64,000 nucleotides of DNA from Kluyvera sp040932435 (GCF_040932435.1 NZ_JBFQGA010000002.1:434001-498000); one strand, 5' to 3'. Positions 27,244 to 35,804 are shown, counted from the first letter of the stretch. Made by a program: numbers and translations. The notes: generated by a model from the sequence alone, not told the origin.

Positions 27244-27663
27244 TTACTTTTTGCGGGGACGAATAGCAGGAGCGGCTTTATCCAACACACCGTTGACAAA
27301 CTTGTGGCTGTCTTCAGCACCGAAGGTTTTTGCCAGTTCGATAGCTTCGTTGATGGCCACTTTGTACGGCACATCATCACGCTTCGACAGCTCGAACAGC
27401 GCGATGCGCAGCACGGCCTTCTCCACCTGACCCAGCTCTTCGAGCAGACGGGACAGGTATGGCTTCATTAATCCATCGAGGTACGCGCTGTTAGTCGCCA
27501 CCCCGGACAGCAGCTCACGGAAGTACAGAACGTCAACATCTTTAACGTCTTGTTCAGCCAAGAACTGGTATTCAACATCAGAGATGTCGTTCTGGGACAA
27601 CTGCCAGGAATAGAGCGCCTGGACGGCACACTCACGGGCGCGGCGACGAGCAGCAGGTTTCAC
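27244..27663 (-). CDS. nusB: Transcription antitermination factor NusB
   Basis: 139 aa, E. coli length; starts MKPAARRRARECAVQALYSWQ with the all-helical NusB fold and the RNA-binding Arg-rich N-terminus. With NusE (S10) it binds boxA RNA and supports antitermination on rRNA operons. It follows ribE by 19 bp, giving the nrdR-ribD-ribE-nusB order known in E. coli. Confidence 0.97.
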   Translation of the reverse strand: MKPAARRRARECAVQALYSWQLSQNDISDVEYQFLAEQDVKDVDVLYFRELLSGVATNSAYLDGLMKPYLSRLLEELGQVEKAVLRIALFELSKRDDVPYKVAINEAIELAKTFGAEDSHKFVNGVLDKAAPAIRPRKK

Positions 27664-27682
27664 GGATTTCCCCTTACAAAAA

Positions 27683-28153
27683 TCAGGCCTTGATGGCTTT
27701 CAATACATTAATCATTTCAAGCGCGGTCAGTGCAGCTTCTGCACCTTTGTTACCGGCTTTTGTGCCAGCGCGTTCGATGGCTTGTTCAATACTTTCGGTG
27801 GTCAGAACACCAAAGGCTACCGGGATTCCGCTGTCCTGAGCGACGTGCGCCAGGCCATTGCTTGCCCCGCCAGCAACATATTCGAAGTGAGCAGTACCGC
27901 CACGGATAACCGTACCCAGCGCAATCACCGCATCGTATTTACCGGTTTTTGCCAGTGCGTCCGCCGCCAGCGGCAGTTCATACGCGCCTGGAACCCAAAC
28001 AACGGTGATGTTTTCATCTTTAACCTGACCAATACGTTTCAGGGCGTCGATAGCACCTTCCAGCAGGCTGTCATTGATAAAGTTGTTGAAACGCGCGATG
28101 GTGATGGCGACGCGAGCGTCCGGGGTAGCAACGTTAGCTTCAATAATGTTCAT
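27683..28153 (-). CDS. ribE: 6,7-dimethyl-8-ribityllumazine synthase
   Basis: 156 aa, E. coli length (also called ribH). Family motifs: ARFNNFINDSLLEGA, VWVPGAYELPLAA, ALGTVIRGGTAHFEYVAGG and the catalytic His in that last motif. It condenses the pyrimidine product of RibD-pathway chemistry with dihydroxybutanone phosphate to give lumazine, the penultimate step of riboflavin synthesis, as an icosahedral 60-mer. It lies between ribD (88-bp gap) and nusB. Confidence 0.98.
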   Translation of the reverse strand: MNIIEANVATPDARVAITIARFNNFINDSLLEGAIDALKRIGQVKDENITVVWVPGAYELPLAADALAKTGKYDAVIALGTVIRGGTAHFEYVAGGASNGLAHVAQDSGIPVAFGVLTTESIEQAIERAGTKAGNKGAEAALTALEMINVLKAIKA

Positions 28154-28241
28154 ACTACTCTTCCTTTGGGTTCATTTGCCCCGCAGGGGGGCGGATTTTA
28201 TCATAATATTCTGTGCGCTGCTTCCTATAAATCAGAAAGCC

Positions 28242-29345
28242 TCACGCAGTCGTTAAATGCAGGCACACATCGGTGCCTACCTGACGTATCTCGTTGAATT
28301 TGAAATGGGGGGCATCGGCCAGTTTCTCAAGCCCCGGCAGCACACATAATCCACGTGCCTCGCTTCCCAAGAGTTTAGGCGCGATGTAAACGATAAGCTC
28401 GTCGACCAGTCCCGCCTGAATCAGCGCGCCTGCAAGCGTTGGCCCCGCCTCGACCCAGATGCTGTTAATTTGCTGCTTGCCCAGTTGCATCATCAGCAGC
28501 ACCAGATCGAGATGCCCGTTGTGCTCCGGCACTTTCAGCGTCTGTACGCCTTCCGGCCAAACGCGGATATCGTCTTTGGTGCGCGCAAACAGCGTTTCAC
28601 CGGGCTGCTGCACAATACGGTGCTCCGGCGTCACGCGATTATGGCTGTCGATAACAATACGCAGCGGCTGACGCAGATTTTCCTGCGGATAGAGCGCTTG
28701 GGTCTCTGCGCTGAGCTCTTCCCAGCGCACCGTCAGCGCCGGATCGTCAGCAAGCACCGTCGCACTGGAGGTTAAAATGGCATGGTTTTCCGCGCGCAAA
28801 CGCTGTACGTCACGACGCGCCTGCGGCGAGGTAATCCACTGGCTTTCTCCGCTCGCCATCGCGGTGCGCCCATCTAACGACGCGCCCATTTTGAGGGTGA
28901 TGTAGGGGAAACCGGTGCGCATCCGTTTCAGGAAACCTTTATTCAGGGCTTCCGCTTCGCTCATCATGAGCCCGTGACTGACTTCAATTCCCGCCTGCTG
29001 CAAACGGTACAGGCCACGCCCCGCAACCTGCGGATTAGGGTCCTGCATCGCTGCAACCACGCGCGATACACCAGCGGCAATCAACGCGTCGCAGCACGGC
29101 GGCGTGCGCCCATGATGGCTGCACGGTTCGAGCGTCACGTAGGCCGTCGCACCTTTGGCTTTATCACCCGCCATGCGCAACGCATGAACTTCAGCATGCG
29201 GTTCGCCAGCGCGGTAGTGAAAACCTTCGCCAACGATTTCACCCTGATTGACAATCACGCAGCCAACGCGAGGGTTCGGATGAGTGGTGAATCGTCCACG
29301 CGCAGCCAGTTTCAGGGCGCGCGCCATATACATTTCATCGTGCAT
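28242..29345 (-). CDS. ribD: Riboflavin biosynthesis deaminase/reductase
   Basis: 367 aa, E. coli length. The N-terminal deaminase domain has zinc ligands His50 (HAE), Cys75 and Cys84 in TLEPCSHHGRTPPCC. The C-terminal reductase domain (from about 147) has the NADPH-binding pattern KMGASLDGR and the late VEAGPTLAGALI. It performs the second and third steps from the GTP-derived pyrimidine in riboflavin synthesis. It starts 3 bp after the nrdR stop, so it is coupled to nrdR. Confidence 0.98.
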   Translation of the reverse strand: MHDEMYMARALKLAARGRFTTHPNPRVGCVIVNQGEIVGEGFHYRAGEPHAEVHALRMAGDKAKGATAYVTLEPCSHHGRTPPCCDALIAAGVSRVVAAMQDPNPQVAGRGLYRLQQAGIEVSHGLMMSEAEALNKGFLKRMRTGFPYITLKMGASLDGRTAMASGESQWITSPQARRDVQRLRAENHAILTSSATVLADDPALTVRWEELSAETQALYPQENLRQPLRIVIDSHNRVTPEHRIVQQPGETLFARTKDDIRVWPEGVQTLKVPEHNGHLDLVLLMMQLGKQQINSIWVEAGPTLAGALIQAGLVDELIVYIAPKLLGSEARGLCVLPGLEKLADAPHFKFNEIRQVGTDVCLHLTTA

Positions 29346-29348
29346 AGC

Positions 29349-29798
29349 TTAGTCCTGTAGGCGGGCGATCTCTTCGCCAAACTCTTTGATATCTTCAAAG
29401 CTGCGGTACACCGAGGCAAAGCGGATGTAGGCCACTTTATCGAGTTTTTTCAGCTGTTCCATCACCAAATTACCCAGCAGTTTGCTCGGCACTTCGCGCT
29501 CACCGGTAGCGCGCAGGTGTGATTTGATGTGATTAATGGCCATTTCGACATCATCAGAACTGACTGGACGCTTTTCCAGCGCTCTGAGCATTCCGCTGCG
29601 CAGCTTGTCTTCATTGAACGGTTCACGCACGTCGTTGCTTTTTACGATACGCGGCATCACCAGTTCAGCCACTTCGAAGGTGGTAAAACGCTCATTACAG
29701 ACGAGGCATTGTCGACGACGGCGAACGGAGGAACCTTCTCCCACAAGGCGGGAGTCAATCACTTTAGTGTCTACGGCGAAACAAAATGGGCAGTGCAT
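29349..29798 (-). CDS. nrdR: Transcriptional repressor NrdR
   Basis: 149 aa, E. coli length. The zinc ribbon uses Cys3, Cys6, Cys31 and Cys34, followed by the ATP-cone domain (VMPRIVKSNDVREPFNEDKLRSG). NrdR binds NrdR boxes upstream of ribonucleotide reductase genes and represses them according to its ATP/dATP state. It heads the nrdR-ribD-ribE-nusB run. Confidence 0.98.
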   Translation of the reverse strand: MHCPFCFAVDTKVIDSRLVGEGSSVRRRRQCLVCNERFTTFEVAELVMPRIVKSNDVREPFNEDKLRSGMLRALEKRPVSSDDVEMAINHIKSHLRATGEREVPSKLLGNLVMEQLKKLDKVAYIRFASVYRSFEDIKEFGEEIARLQD

Positions 29799-29950
29799 AC
29801 GACGTCCTGACGGTGAGGGTTAGTGGAATCTATTTTACCCTGAACTGCCGGGACAACAAAGGAACAGCGCTTTTTGAGACAAAGGATCGATGCCAGATGC
29901 CATATTGCACGCTACCATTGCGTTATCCCGAAGAGAAGGAAACAGACATA

Positions 29951-30493
29951 ATGACAAGACGTTACCTAAGAATCGCCCTACTTGGAAGCTTCGTCAGCCT
30001 GACCGCCTGCGCCCAACAGTCGGAAGTGCGGCAGATGCACCAAAACATCAGCACGCTCAGCGCAGAGATGACGCAGCTTAATAAAGAAACCGTGAAGATC
30101 ACTCAGCAAAATGCGTTGAACGCGAAATCAACCCGTGGCGTTTATCTGTTACCTGGTGCCAACACCGCCGCCCGCCTGAATAGTCAGATTGGCACGCTGC
30201 GTATGTCGCTGCACAACGTGGCGGCCAACGCACAGGGCACGGTGGCGACCTTGCGTATTCAGGGTGAGTCTAACGATCCGCTTCCGGCTTTTACTGGTAC
30301 CGTTGAGTGGGGGCAGATTCAGGGCACCACGGAACAGTATCAGGAGGTGAACGTGCAGAATCAGCTCTTCTCCGCCCCAGCCAGCGTTCTGGCGCCGAGC
30401 GATGTGGATATTCCGCTGCAGCTTAATGGTGTCACCCCAGACCAGTTGGGATTTGTGCGCATTCACGACGTTCAACCCGCCAACGCGCAGTAA
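29951..30493 (+). CDS. yajI: YajI lipoprotein (DUF3251)
   Basis: 180 aa from the ATG at 29951 (E. coli 179). A longer frame from 29786 runs through the divergent promoter region and is rejected because the signal peptide MTRRYLRIALLGSFVSLTAC begins here. The lipobox LTAC gives the lipid-bearing Cys at about residue 20. A short coiled-coil-like part (about 25-55) is followed by a beta-rich DUF3251 domain. It is probably an envelope lipoprotein; no function is established. Confidence 0.94.
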   Translation: MTRRYLRIALLGSFVSLTACAQQSEVRQMHQNISTLSAEMTQLNKETVKITQQNALNAKSTRGVYLLPGANTAARLNSQIGTLRMSLHNVAANAQGTVATLRIQGESNDPLPAFTGTVEWGQIQGTTEQYQEVNVQNQLFSAPASVLAPSDVDIPLQLNGVTPDQLGFVRIHDVQPANAQ

Positions 30494-30620
30494 GCCTCTT
30501 TTGGCGTCGGCACCTATCGAGCGCGTCGACGCCTGCACCTCTAATCCCGTCATTTTCTGTGTGTAAATATTTGCAATAATTCACTCCATCAGTACAATCC
30601 CCGCGTCTAATCTACGCAAA

Positions 30621-30695
30621 CGTGAACGCAATCGATTACGCATTTGAAAAATGTGTGAAGTGCGACTGATTTTCGTGAGCAAGGATTCATATAAT
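30621..30695 (+). promoter_or_regulatory. CRP-type promoter of tsx
   Basis: A perfect TATAAT (30690-30695) lacks a good -35 hexamer. A CRP-like half site TGTGA (site 30654-30669) centres about 40 bp before the predicted start, and a second CGTGA-N6-TCGAT (30621-30636) centres about 33 bp further up. This two-site spacing matches the known E. coli tsx-P2 promoter, where CytR binds between two CRP sites. Confidence 0.6.
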
Positions 30696-30731
30696 AGGCA
30701 CCTAGAAACACGAAACATTTAGATAAACTTC

Positions 30732-30747
30732 GGTGATAAAAATCACC
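30732..30747 (+). promoter_or_regulatory. Palindrome in the tsx leader
   Basis: GGTGATAAAAATCACC is an inverted repeat (GGTGAT / ATCACC) about 33 bp before the tsx start codon and downstream of the predicted transcription start, where a repressor could act. It resembles a weak CRP site but its position does not suit activation. Confidence 0.4.
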
Positions 30748-30779
30748 TTCTTTCGAATTTCTTTACTAGTGGCATAAAC

Positions 30780-31643
30780 ATGAAAAAAACATTATTTGCA
30801 GCCGGTGCGGCGCTGGCGCTTTCCGCTTCTTTCACTGCTAATGCTGCTGGGGACTCCCAGCCGCAGTACGTTTCCGACTGGTGGCACCAGAGCGTCAACG
30901 TCGTTGGCAGCTACCACACACGTTTCTCTCCAAAACTGAACAACGATGTTTATCTGGAATATGAAGCATTTGCCAAGAAAGATTGGTTAGATTTCTATGG
31001 CTACATCGATATTCCTAAAACCTTCGACTGGGGTAACGGCAACGATACTGGTATCTGGTCTGACGGTTCCCCTATGTTCATGGAAATCGAACCGCGCTTC
31101 TCTATCGACAAGTTGACAGGTGCAGACCTGAGCTTTGGTCCATTCAAAGAATGGTATATCGCTAACAACTATATCTACGATATGGGCGACAACAAGGCCA
31201 GCCGCCAGAGCACCTGGTACATGGGTCTGGGTACCGATATCGATACCGGTCTGCCGATGAGCCTGTCCATGAACGTGTACGCGAAGTACCAGTGGCAGAA
31301 CTACGGTGCAGCAAACGAAAACGAGTGGGACGGCTACCGCTTCAAAGTGAAATACTTTGTACCGATTTCCGACCTGTGGGGCGGTAAACTGAGCTACATC
31401 GGTTTCACCAACTTCGACTGGGGTTCAGATCTGGGCGACGAACCGAACCGTACCAGCAACTCCATCGCTTCCAGCCACATCCTGGCGCTGAACTACGATC
31501 ACTGGCACTACTCCGTTGTCGCACGTTACTTCCATAACGGCGGCCAGTGGAAAGGCGGCGATACCCTGAACTGGGGCGAAGGTGATTTCAGCGCGAAATC
31601 GACCGGTTGGGGTGGTTACTTGGTTGTGGGTTACAACTTCTAA
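30780..31643 (+). CDS. tsx: Tsx nucleoside-specific outer-membrane channel
   Basis: 287 aa (E. coli 294). A Sec signal peptide MKKTLFAAGAALALSASFTANA is followed by a 12-strand beta-barrel ending in the aromatic VVGYNF. Conserved aromatic stretches such as DWWHQSVNVVGSYHTRFSP are present. It lets nucleosides and deoxynucleosides cross the outer membrane and serves as phage T6 and colicin K receptor in E. coli. Regulation by CRP with CytR is suggested by the sites upstream. Confidence 0.97.
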   Translation: MKKTLFAAGAALALSASFTANAAGDSQPQYVSDWWHQSVNVVGSYHTRFSPKLNNDVYLEYEAFAKKDWLDFYGYIDIPKTFDWGNGNDTGIWSDGSPMFMEIEPRFSIDKLTGADLSFGPFKEWYIANNYIYDMGDNKASRQSTWYMGLGTDIDTGLPMSLSMNVYAKYQWQNYGAANENEWDGYRFKVKYFVPISDLWGGKLSYIGFTNFDWGSDLGDEPNRTSNSIASSHILALNYDHWHYSVVARYFHNGGQWKGGDTLNWGEGDFSAKSTGWGGYLVVGYNF

Positions 31644-31654
31644 GTTCTGCTCGC

Positions 31655-31685
31655 AAAAAAGGCCAGAGGTTTCCCTCTGGCCCGT
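31655..31685. terminator. Bidirectional terminator shared by tsx and the convergent ldr gene
   Basis: Perfect 9-bp stem GGCCAGAGG / CCTCTGGCC with a 4-nt loop. On the minus strand it is followed by six U, a strong end for the ldr transcript; on the plus strand, by CGTTTC, a weaker end for tsx. Confidence 0.8.
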
Positions 31686-31732
31686 TTCGGGCGCATGCTG
31701 CCACGCGGTAGCGCATCACGCCCACCCCCACA

Positions 31733-31840
31733 TTATTTCCTGCTATGCCACCAGCCTAAAAACAGACCTGTCGCAATACCGACCAGCGTAGGTGCGGCCA
31801 GATCGTGCCAGAAAAAAATGCAAACTTCAGTGAACGTCAT
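31733..31840 (-). CDS. ldr: Ldr-family small toxic membrane peptide (type I toxin-antitoxin)
   Basis: 35 aa from the ATG at 31840. It aligns without gaps to the E. coli Ldr peptides, sharing MTF(A/T)E, FWHDLAAP and the C-terminal (W)xxRK; the centre is a single hydrophobic helix (TLVGIATGLFLGWW). A longer in-frame start at 31996 is not used, because it runs across the antisense RNA gene and homology starts here. Known family: overproduced Ldr peptides insert in the inner membrane and stop growth; translation is blocked by the antisense RNA Rdl encoded opposite the leader. Such a gene (rdl) is recognisable at 31889-31951. I found no copy here in the K-12 backbone order. Confidence 0.88.
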   Translation of the reverse strand: MTFTEVCIFFWHDLAAPTLVGIATGLFLGWWHSRK

Positions 31841-31853
31841 GTCGCCGCCTTGG

Positions 31854-31951
31854 TTGCAATGGCAACGGTTCGCGGCTATCCTCAACTTGTCTAGAGATAG
31901 GATTGCCCCCGTTATGTTGCCGGTGAATACCGAACAATGAGCGGGGGTTTT
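31854..31951 (+). ncRNA. rdl: Rdl-like antisense RNA opposing the ldr leader, with promoter and terminator
   Basis: Promoter TTGCAA (31854-31859), 17-bp spacer, TATCCT (31877-31882) predicts a start near 31889. The transcript would run about 60 nt to a terminator made by CCCCCG (31906-31911) and CGGGGG (31942-31947), with an inner CGGT / ACCG stem, followed by TTTTCT. The size is like the roughly 66-nt E. coli Rdl RNAs. It lies entirely opposite the ldr 5' leader. The RNA itself is inferred. Confidence 0.7.
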
Positions 31952-32065
31952 CTCTTTCCAGCAACAAGGCCACCGGGGATCAAGCCCCCGCAACACTGCG
32001 CCTCACCGGGGTATCCCGGCTTGCCGCTGATTCTACTCGGCTAACCTGTTTCCACATGACGTTAA

Positions 32066-32097
32066 AACAAAAAAATCCCAACCTTGCGATCGGGATT
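32066..32097 (-). terminator. Intrinsic terminator after yajD
   Basis: Minus strand AATCCC / GGGATT stem followed by seven U, about 35 nt past the yajD stop. Confidence 0.75.
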
Positions 32098-32131
32098 CCA
32101 GCGCTTATGCAACATCGATACAGCGTTAAGC

Positions 32132-32479
32132 TTATTTCTTTTTATTCAGCATCGACTTCAGATCGGCAAACGGGTTATAGGTCGCTTCACCAACATCTTT
32201 TTGCGCATCTTCACCCGCAACCACCGTTGAGCCGTACTGATCCGCCTCGGTGTACTTCGAGTGTTCATGATCGTGGCAATAGAGACACAGAAGCTCCCAG
32301 TTACTGCCGTCTTCCGGGTTGTTCGTATGGTCGTGATCCATATGGTGAACCGTCAACTCACGCAGGTTGGAGTAAACGAATTCACGCGAACAGCGGCCGC
32401 ATACCCATGGGAATAATTTGAGCGCTTTTTCGCGATAGCCGCTTTCCAGCCGTACATAGTTTTTGGGGATGATGGCCAT
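32132..32479 (-). CDS. yajD: YajD, HNH nuclease family protein
   Basis: 115 aa, E. coli length. A compact HNH/zinc-finger domain: CGRC (Cys27, Cys30), the HNH core HHMDHDH (His45-His51), and LCLYCHDHEH (Cys65, Cys68, His69-73). It is presumed to bind zinc and act on nucleic acid, but no substrate is known. It lies on the minus strand after secF, each with its own terminator, as in E. coli. Confidence 0.94.
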   Translation of the reverse strand: MAIIPKNYVRLESGYREKALKLFPWVCGRCSREFVYSNLRELTVHHMDHDHTNNPEDGSNWELLCLYCHDHEHSKYTEADQYGSTVVAGEDAQKDVGEATYNPFADLKSMLNKKK

Positions 32480-32532
32480 AATGACTCCTCACAAAGCAAT
32501 AATCAGACTTATTTAGAATAATAAGATGCAAT

Positions 32533-32571
32533 AAAAAAGCCGCAACACGGTTTGGGTGTCACGGCTTTTTT
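32533..32571 (-). terminator. Intrinsic terminator of the queA-tgt-yajC-secD-secF operon
   Basis: Minus strand 10-bp stem GCCGTGACAC / GTGTTGCGGC (two G-U pairs) flanked by AAAAAA and followed by six U, just after secF. Confidence 0.88.
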
Positions 32572-32592
32572 CAATAACGTATTAACGCTCGC

Positions 32593-33564
32593 TTAAGGCA
32601 GAATAGACGGCTGATCCGCCCCTTCTTTCTCAACTTTCTGCTGCAGCATGTGCTCACGTTTCATACCCAGCTTCAGCGCCAGCGCCGATGCCACGTAGAT
32701 AGATGAAGCCGTACCGATGGAAACACCGATAAGCATCGTCAGTGAGAAGCCTTCCAGTACTGGACCACCGAAGAGGTACAGCATCAGAATAACCACTAAC
32801 GTCGTACCGGACGTAATCAACGTACGGTGCAGCGTCTGGGTCAACGACACGTTAAAGATTTCGTAAGGCGAACCGCGACGGATTTTGCGGAAGTTTTCAC
32901 GAATACGGTCAGATACCACGATGCTGTCGTTGAGCGAGTAACCGATGACCGACATCAACGATGCAACGATCGTCAGGTCAATCTCGATATGGAACAACGA
33001 CAAGATGCCCACGGTGATGATAACGTCGTGCGCAAGCGAGATAACGACACCCGCAGCCAGTCGCCACTCAAAGCGGAAACCGACGTACACCAAGATGGAC
33101 AGTAGCGCTACCATCAGCGCCATCGCACCAGTCTGCGCCAGATCGGCACCTACACTTGGCCCCACGAACTCAATACGCTTCACGGCGGCGTTCTGGTTGG
33201 TGGCTTCGTTAATGACGCTCAGCACCTTGCTACCCAGCACCTGGCCGCCATCTGCGCCTTCGGTCGGCGGCATACGCACCATGATGTCATGGCTGCTGCC
33301 GAAGTTCTGCAGCAGCGGCTCAACGAAGCCCGCTTTCTCCAGCGCATCACGCATCACATCCATATCCGCCGGTTTTTCCAGCGTAATCTCAATCACGGTA
33401 CCACCGGTGAAATCGAGACCCCAGTTAAAGCCGCGTACGCCCATCACTATGATGGCCGCAATCAGCAGGAAACCAGAGATGCCGAAAGCCCAGTAGTCCC
33501 AGCGCATAAAGTCATAGACTTTACGGCCGTGATTCAATTGTTCAACAGTATATTCCTGTGCCAC
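32593..33564 (-). CDS. secF: Protein translocase membrane component SecF
   Basis: 323 aa from a GTG at 33564, giving the E. coli length and N-terminus (AQEYTVEQLNHGRKVYDFMRW). GAGGAG lies 6 nt upstream; an earlier ATG at 33609 is inside secD and is rejected. Six membrane helices and one periplasmic loop of RND-like type with FTGGTVIEI; late motifs include SVIGYSLNDSIVVSDRIREN. With SecD and YajC it uses the proton-motive force to pull substrates out of SecYEG. It begins 10 bp after the secD stop. Confidence 0.97.
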   Translation of the reverse strand: MAQEYTVEQLNHGRKVYDFMRWDYWAFGISGFLLIAAIIVMGVRGFNWGLDFTGGTVIEITLEKPADMDVMRDALEKAGFVEPLLQNFGSSHDIMVRMPPTEGADGGQVLGSKVLSVINEATNQNAAVKRIEFVGPSVGADLAQTGAMALMVALLSILVYVGFRFEWRLAAGVVISLAHDVIITVGILSLFHIEIDLTIVASLMSVIGYSLNDSIVVSDRIRENFRKIRRGSPYEIFNVSLTQTLHRTLITSGTTLVVILMLYLFGGPVLEGFSLTMLIGVSIGTASSIYVASALALKLGMKREHMLQQKVEKEGADQPSILP

Positions 33565-33574
33565 ATCGCACTCC

Positions 33575-35422
33575 TCAGATTGACAGCTTTTTGACGCGCT
33601 TGCCGCCATACAGCAGGTTTACGATGGCACGCGTACCGACAATCGCGGTAAACATCGACGTCGCCACACCGATACCGGTAGTAATCGCGAACCCTTTAAT
33701 TGCCCCGGTGCCGACGGCATACAGGATCAGGACTTTAATCAGCGTAGTAATGTTCGCATCGAAGATGGAACTGAACGCGCCGGCATAGCCTTCGTTGATC
33801 GCCTGCTGGACTGAACGCCCGTTACTCAACTCTTCTTTGATACGTTCGTTGATTAGCACGTTAGCATCGACCGCGACGGCAAGGGTTAACACAATCCCCG
33901 CAATCCCCGGCATACTCAACGTCGCGCCCGGCAGCAATGACATGATACCGACGATCAGTACTAAGTTCGCCAGCAGTGCGCTTGTCGCAATCAGACCAAA
34001 CTTCTTATAGAAGAAGAGCATGAACAGGATAGAGACCACCAGACCGGCCAGACACGCTTCCAGGCCCTGCTTGATGTTCTGCATACCCAGCGTTGGGCCG
34101 ATGGTACGTTCTTCAACAATCTGAATTGGCGCAATCAGCGCACCCGCACGCAGCAGCAGCGAAAGCTGACGTGCTTCGTTAGGGTTGCCAATACCGGTGA
34201 TACGGAAGCTGTTACCCAGTCGGGACTGGATATTGGCGATGTTAATCACCTCTTCTTGTTTCACCAGCACGGCACGGCCGTTAGCGTCTTTCTTACCGCT
34301 GTCTTTATACTCCACGAACAGGGTCGCCATCGGTTTACCGATGTTGTCCTTGGTGAAGTTAGACATAATGTTGCCACCTGCGCTATCCAGCGAGATGTTA
34401 ACCTGCGGTTGGTTGTATTCATCCTGGCTGGAAGTGGAGTCGGTGATATGGTCACCGGTCAGAATCACACGCTTGTACAGCACAACTGGCTGGCCTTCAC
34501 GCGTATTCTTCACTTCTGAATCGCCCGGAACACGGCCAGACGCAGCAGCAGCCTGATCGACGTTGCTGTTGACCAGACGGAATTCCAGCGTCGCTGTCGC
34601 GCCCAGAATTTCTTTAGCACGCGCGGTGTCCTGAATACCAGGCAGTTCGACCACGATACGGTCAGCGCCCTGGCGTTGAACTACCGGTTCTGCCACACCC
34701 AGTTGGTTAACACGGTTACGCAGAATGTTGATGTTCTGCTGTACCGCATACTCACGAGCTTCGCTCAGACGCGCATCGGTCATCACCGCACGCAGTCCGG
34801 TGCTACCTTGGCTTGAAATCACCAGATCTTGGTGACGCTTGCTGAGATAGGAGATCGCTTCATCACGGGCGTTGCCATCACGGAAAGTGATGCTCAGACC
34901 GTAGTTGTCTTCTTTACGAACGGTAGTATAAGGAATGCCTTTTTCACGCAAGTCGCTGCGCAGGCTATCGATATTTTGTTCCTGGAGCTTGCCAAGCGCG
35001 GTATCCATGTCCACTTCCATCAGGAAGTGAACGCCACCACGCAGATCAAGACCGAGCTTCATTGGCTCTGCGTGAATCGCAGCCAACCAGCGCGGAGTTG
35101 CCGGAGCAAGGTTAAGCGCCACGACATATTTGTCACCCAGCACGCTCATCAACGCTTCACGCGCGCGCAGCTGGATGTCGGTGGTGTCGAAGCGCGCAAG
35201 AATAGCGCCCTCTTCCAGTGCCACAGACTTAGCGGTAATTTTTTCTTCTTGTAACGTTTTCTGGACCTGGATCAGCGTTTGCTCACTGGCGGCGACGCCG
35301 CGCACGCCAGTGATTTGAACAGCCGGATCCTCACCATACAGGTTGGGAAGCGCATACAGGAGACCGCCGACAATCACGACGATCAACATGACATACTTCC
35401 ACAAAGGATAACGGTTTAACAC
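33575..35422 (-). CDS. secD: Protein translocase membrane component SecD
   Basis: 615 aa, E. coli length. One N-terminal helix, a large periplasmic region (about 30-450) with GLDLRGGVHFLMEVD and ELPGIQDTARAKEILG, then five helices with the RND-type motif AVAVDANVLINERIKEEL. It forms a complex with SecF to drive late translocation steps. It lies 27 bp after yajC. Confidence 0.98.
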   Translation of the reverse strand: MLNRYPLWKYVMLIVVIVGGLLYALPNLYGEDPAVQITGVRGVAASEQTLIQVQKTLQEEKITAKSVALEEGAILARFDTTDIQLRAREALMSVLGDKYVVALNLAPATPRWLAAIHAEPMKLGLDLRGGVHFLMEVDMDTALGKLQEQNIDSLRSDLREKGIPYTTVRKEDNYGLSITFRDGNARDEAISYLSKRHQDLVISSQGSTGLRAVMTDARLSEAREYAVQQNINILRNRVNQLGVAEPVVQRQGADRIVVELPGIQDTARAKEILGATATLEFRLVNSNVDQAAAASGRVPGDSEVKNTREGQPVVLYKRVILTGDHITDSTSSQDEYNQPQVNISLDSAGGNIMSNFTKDNIGKPMATLFVEYKDSGKKDANGRAVLVKQEEVINIANIQSRLGNSFRITGIGNPNEARQLSLLLRAGALIAPIQIVEERTIGPTLGMQNIKQGLEACLAGLVVSILFMLFFYKKFGLIATSALLANLVLIVGIMSLLPGATLSMPGIAGIVLTLAVAVDANVLINERIKEELSNGRSVQQAINEGYAGAFSSIFDANITTLIKVLILYAVGTGAIKGFAITTGIGVATSMFTAIVGTRAIVNLLYGGKRVKKLSI

Positions 35423-35449
35423 GGCAGTTCCCTTTGGGAAAACGGAATA

Positions 35450-35782
35450 TTACAGCGCCTTCATGGTGCCTTTCGGCAGAACGGCAGCTACGAAGTCACG
35501 TTTGATAACCACTTCAGTGGTGTCGTTCAGTGCGATAGAGATGTAGCCAGTTTCTGCTACTTTAGTCACACGACCAACCAGGCCACCGTTCGTCAGAACT
35601 TCATCGCCTTTAGCAATAGAGCTCATCAGGTTTTTGTGTTCTTTGGTACGCTTTTGCTGTGGGCGCAGGATCATGAAGTAGAAGATCAGACCAAACACAA
35701 CCAGCATCAGGATCAGAGACATCGGGCTGCCCTGTGACGGAGCCCCGGTTGCTGCTACCGCATCAGAAATAAAAAAGCTCAT
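35450..35782 (-). CDS. yajC: Sec translocon accessory protein YajC
   Basis: 110 aa, E. coli length. One membrane helix at about 20-40 (MSLILMLVVFGLIFYFMILRP) followed by the conserved PQQKR and a small cytoplasmic beta domain (KGDEVLTNGGLVGRV). YajC associates with SecDF and with AcrB. It is between tgt and secD in the operon. Confidence 0.97.
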   Translation of the reverse strand: MSFFISDAVAATGAPSQGSPMSLILMLVVFGLIFYFMILRPQQKRTKEHKNLMSSIAKGDEVLTNGGLVGRVTKVAETGYISIALNDTTEVVIKRDFVAAVLPKGTMKAL

Positions 35783-35804
35783 TCAAATTCCCTCATTATT
35801 AAAA

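Noticed and set aside
28154..28241. FMN riboswitch between ribD and ribE
   Set aside because: The gap is only 88 bp and lacks the RFN-element pattern; in enterobacteria the FMN riboswitch is at ribB.
31840..31996. Longer 87-residue version of the ldr frame
   Set aside because: The extra 52 residues cross the antisense RNA gene and terminator arms and have no similarity to any family; homology begins at the internal ATG.
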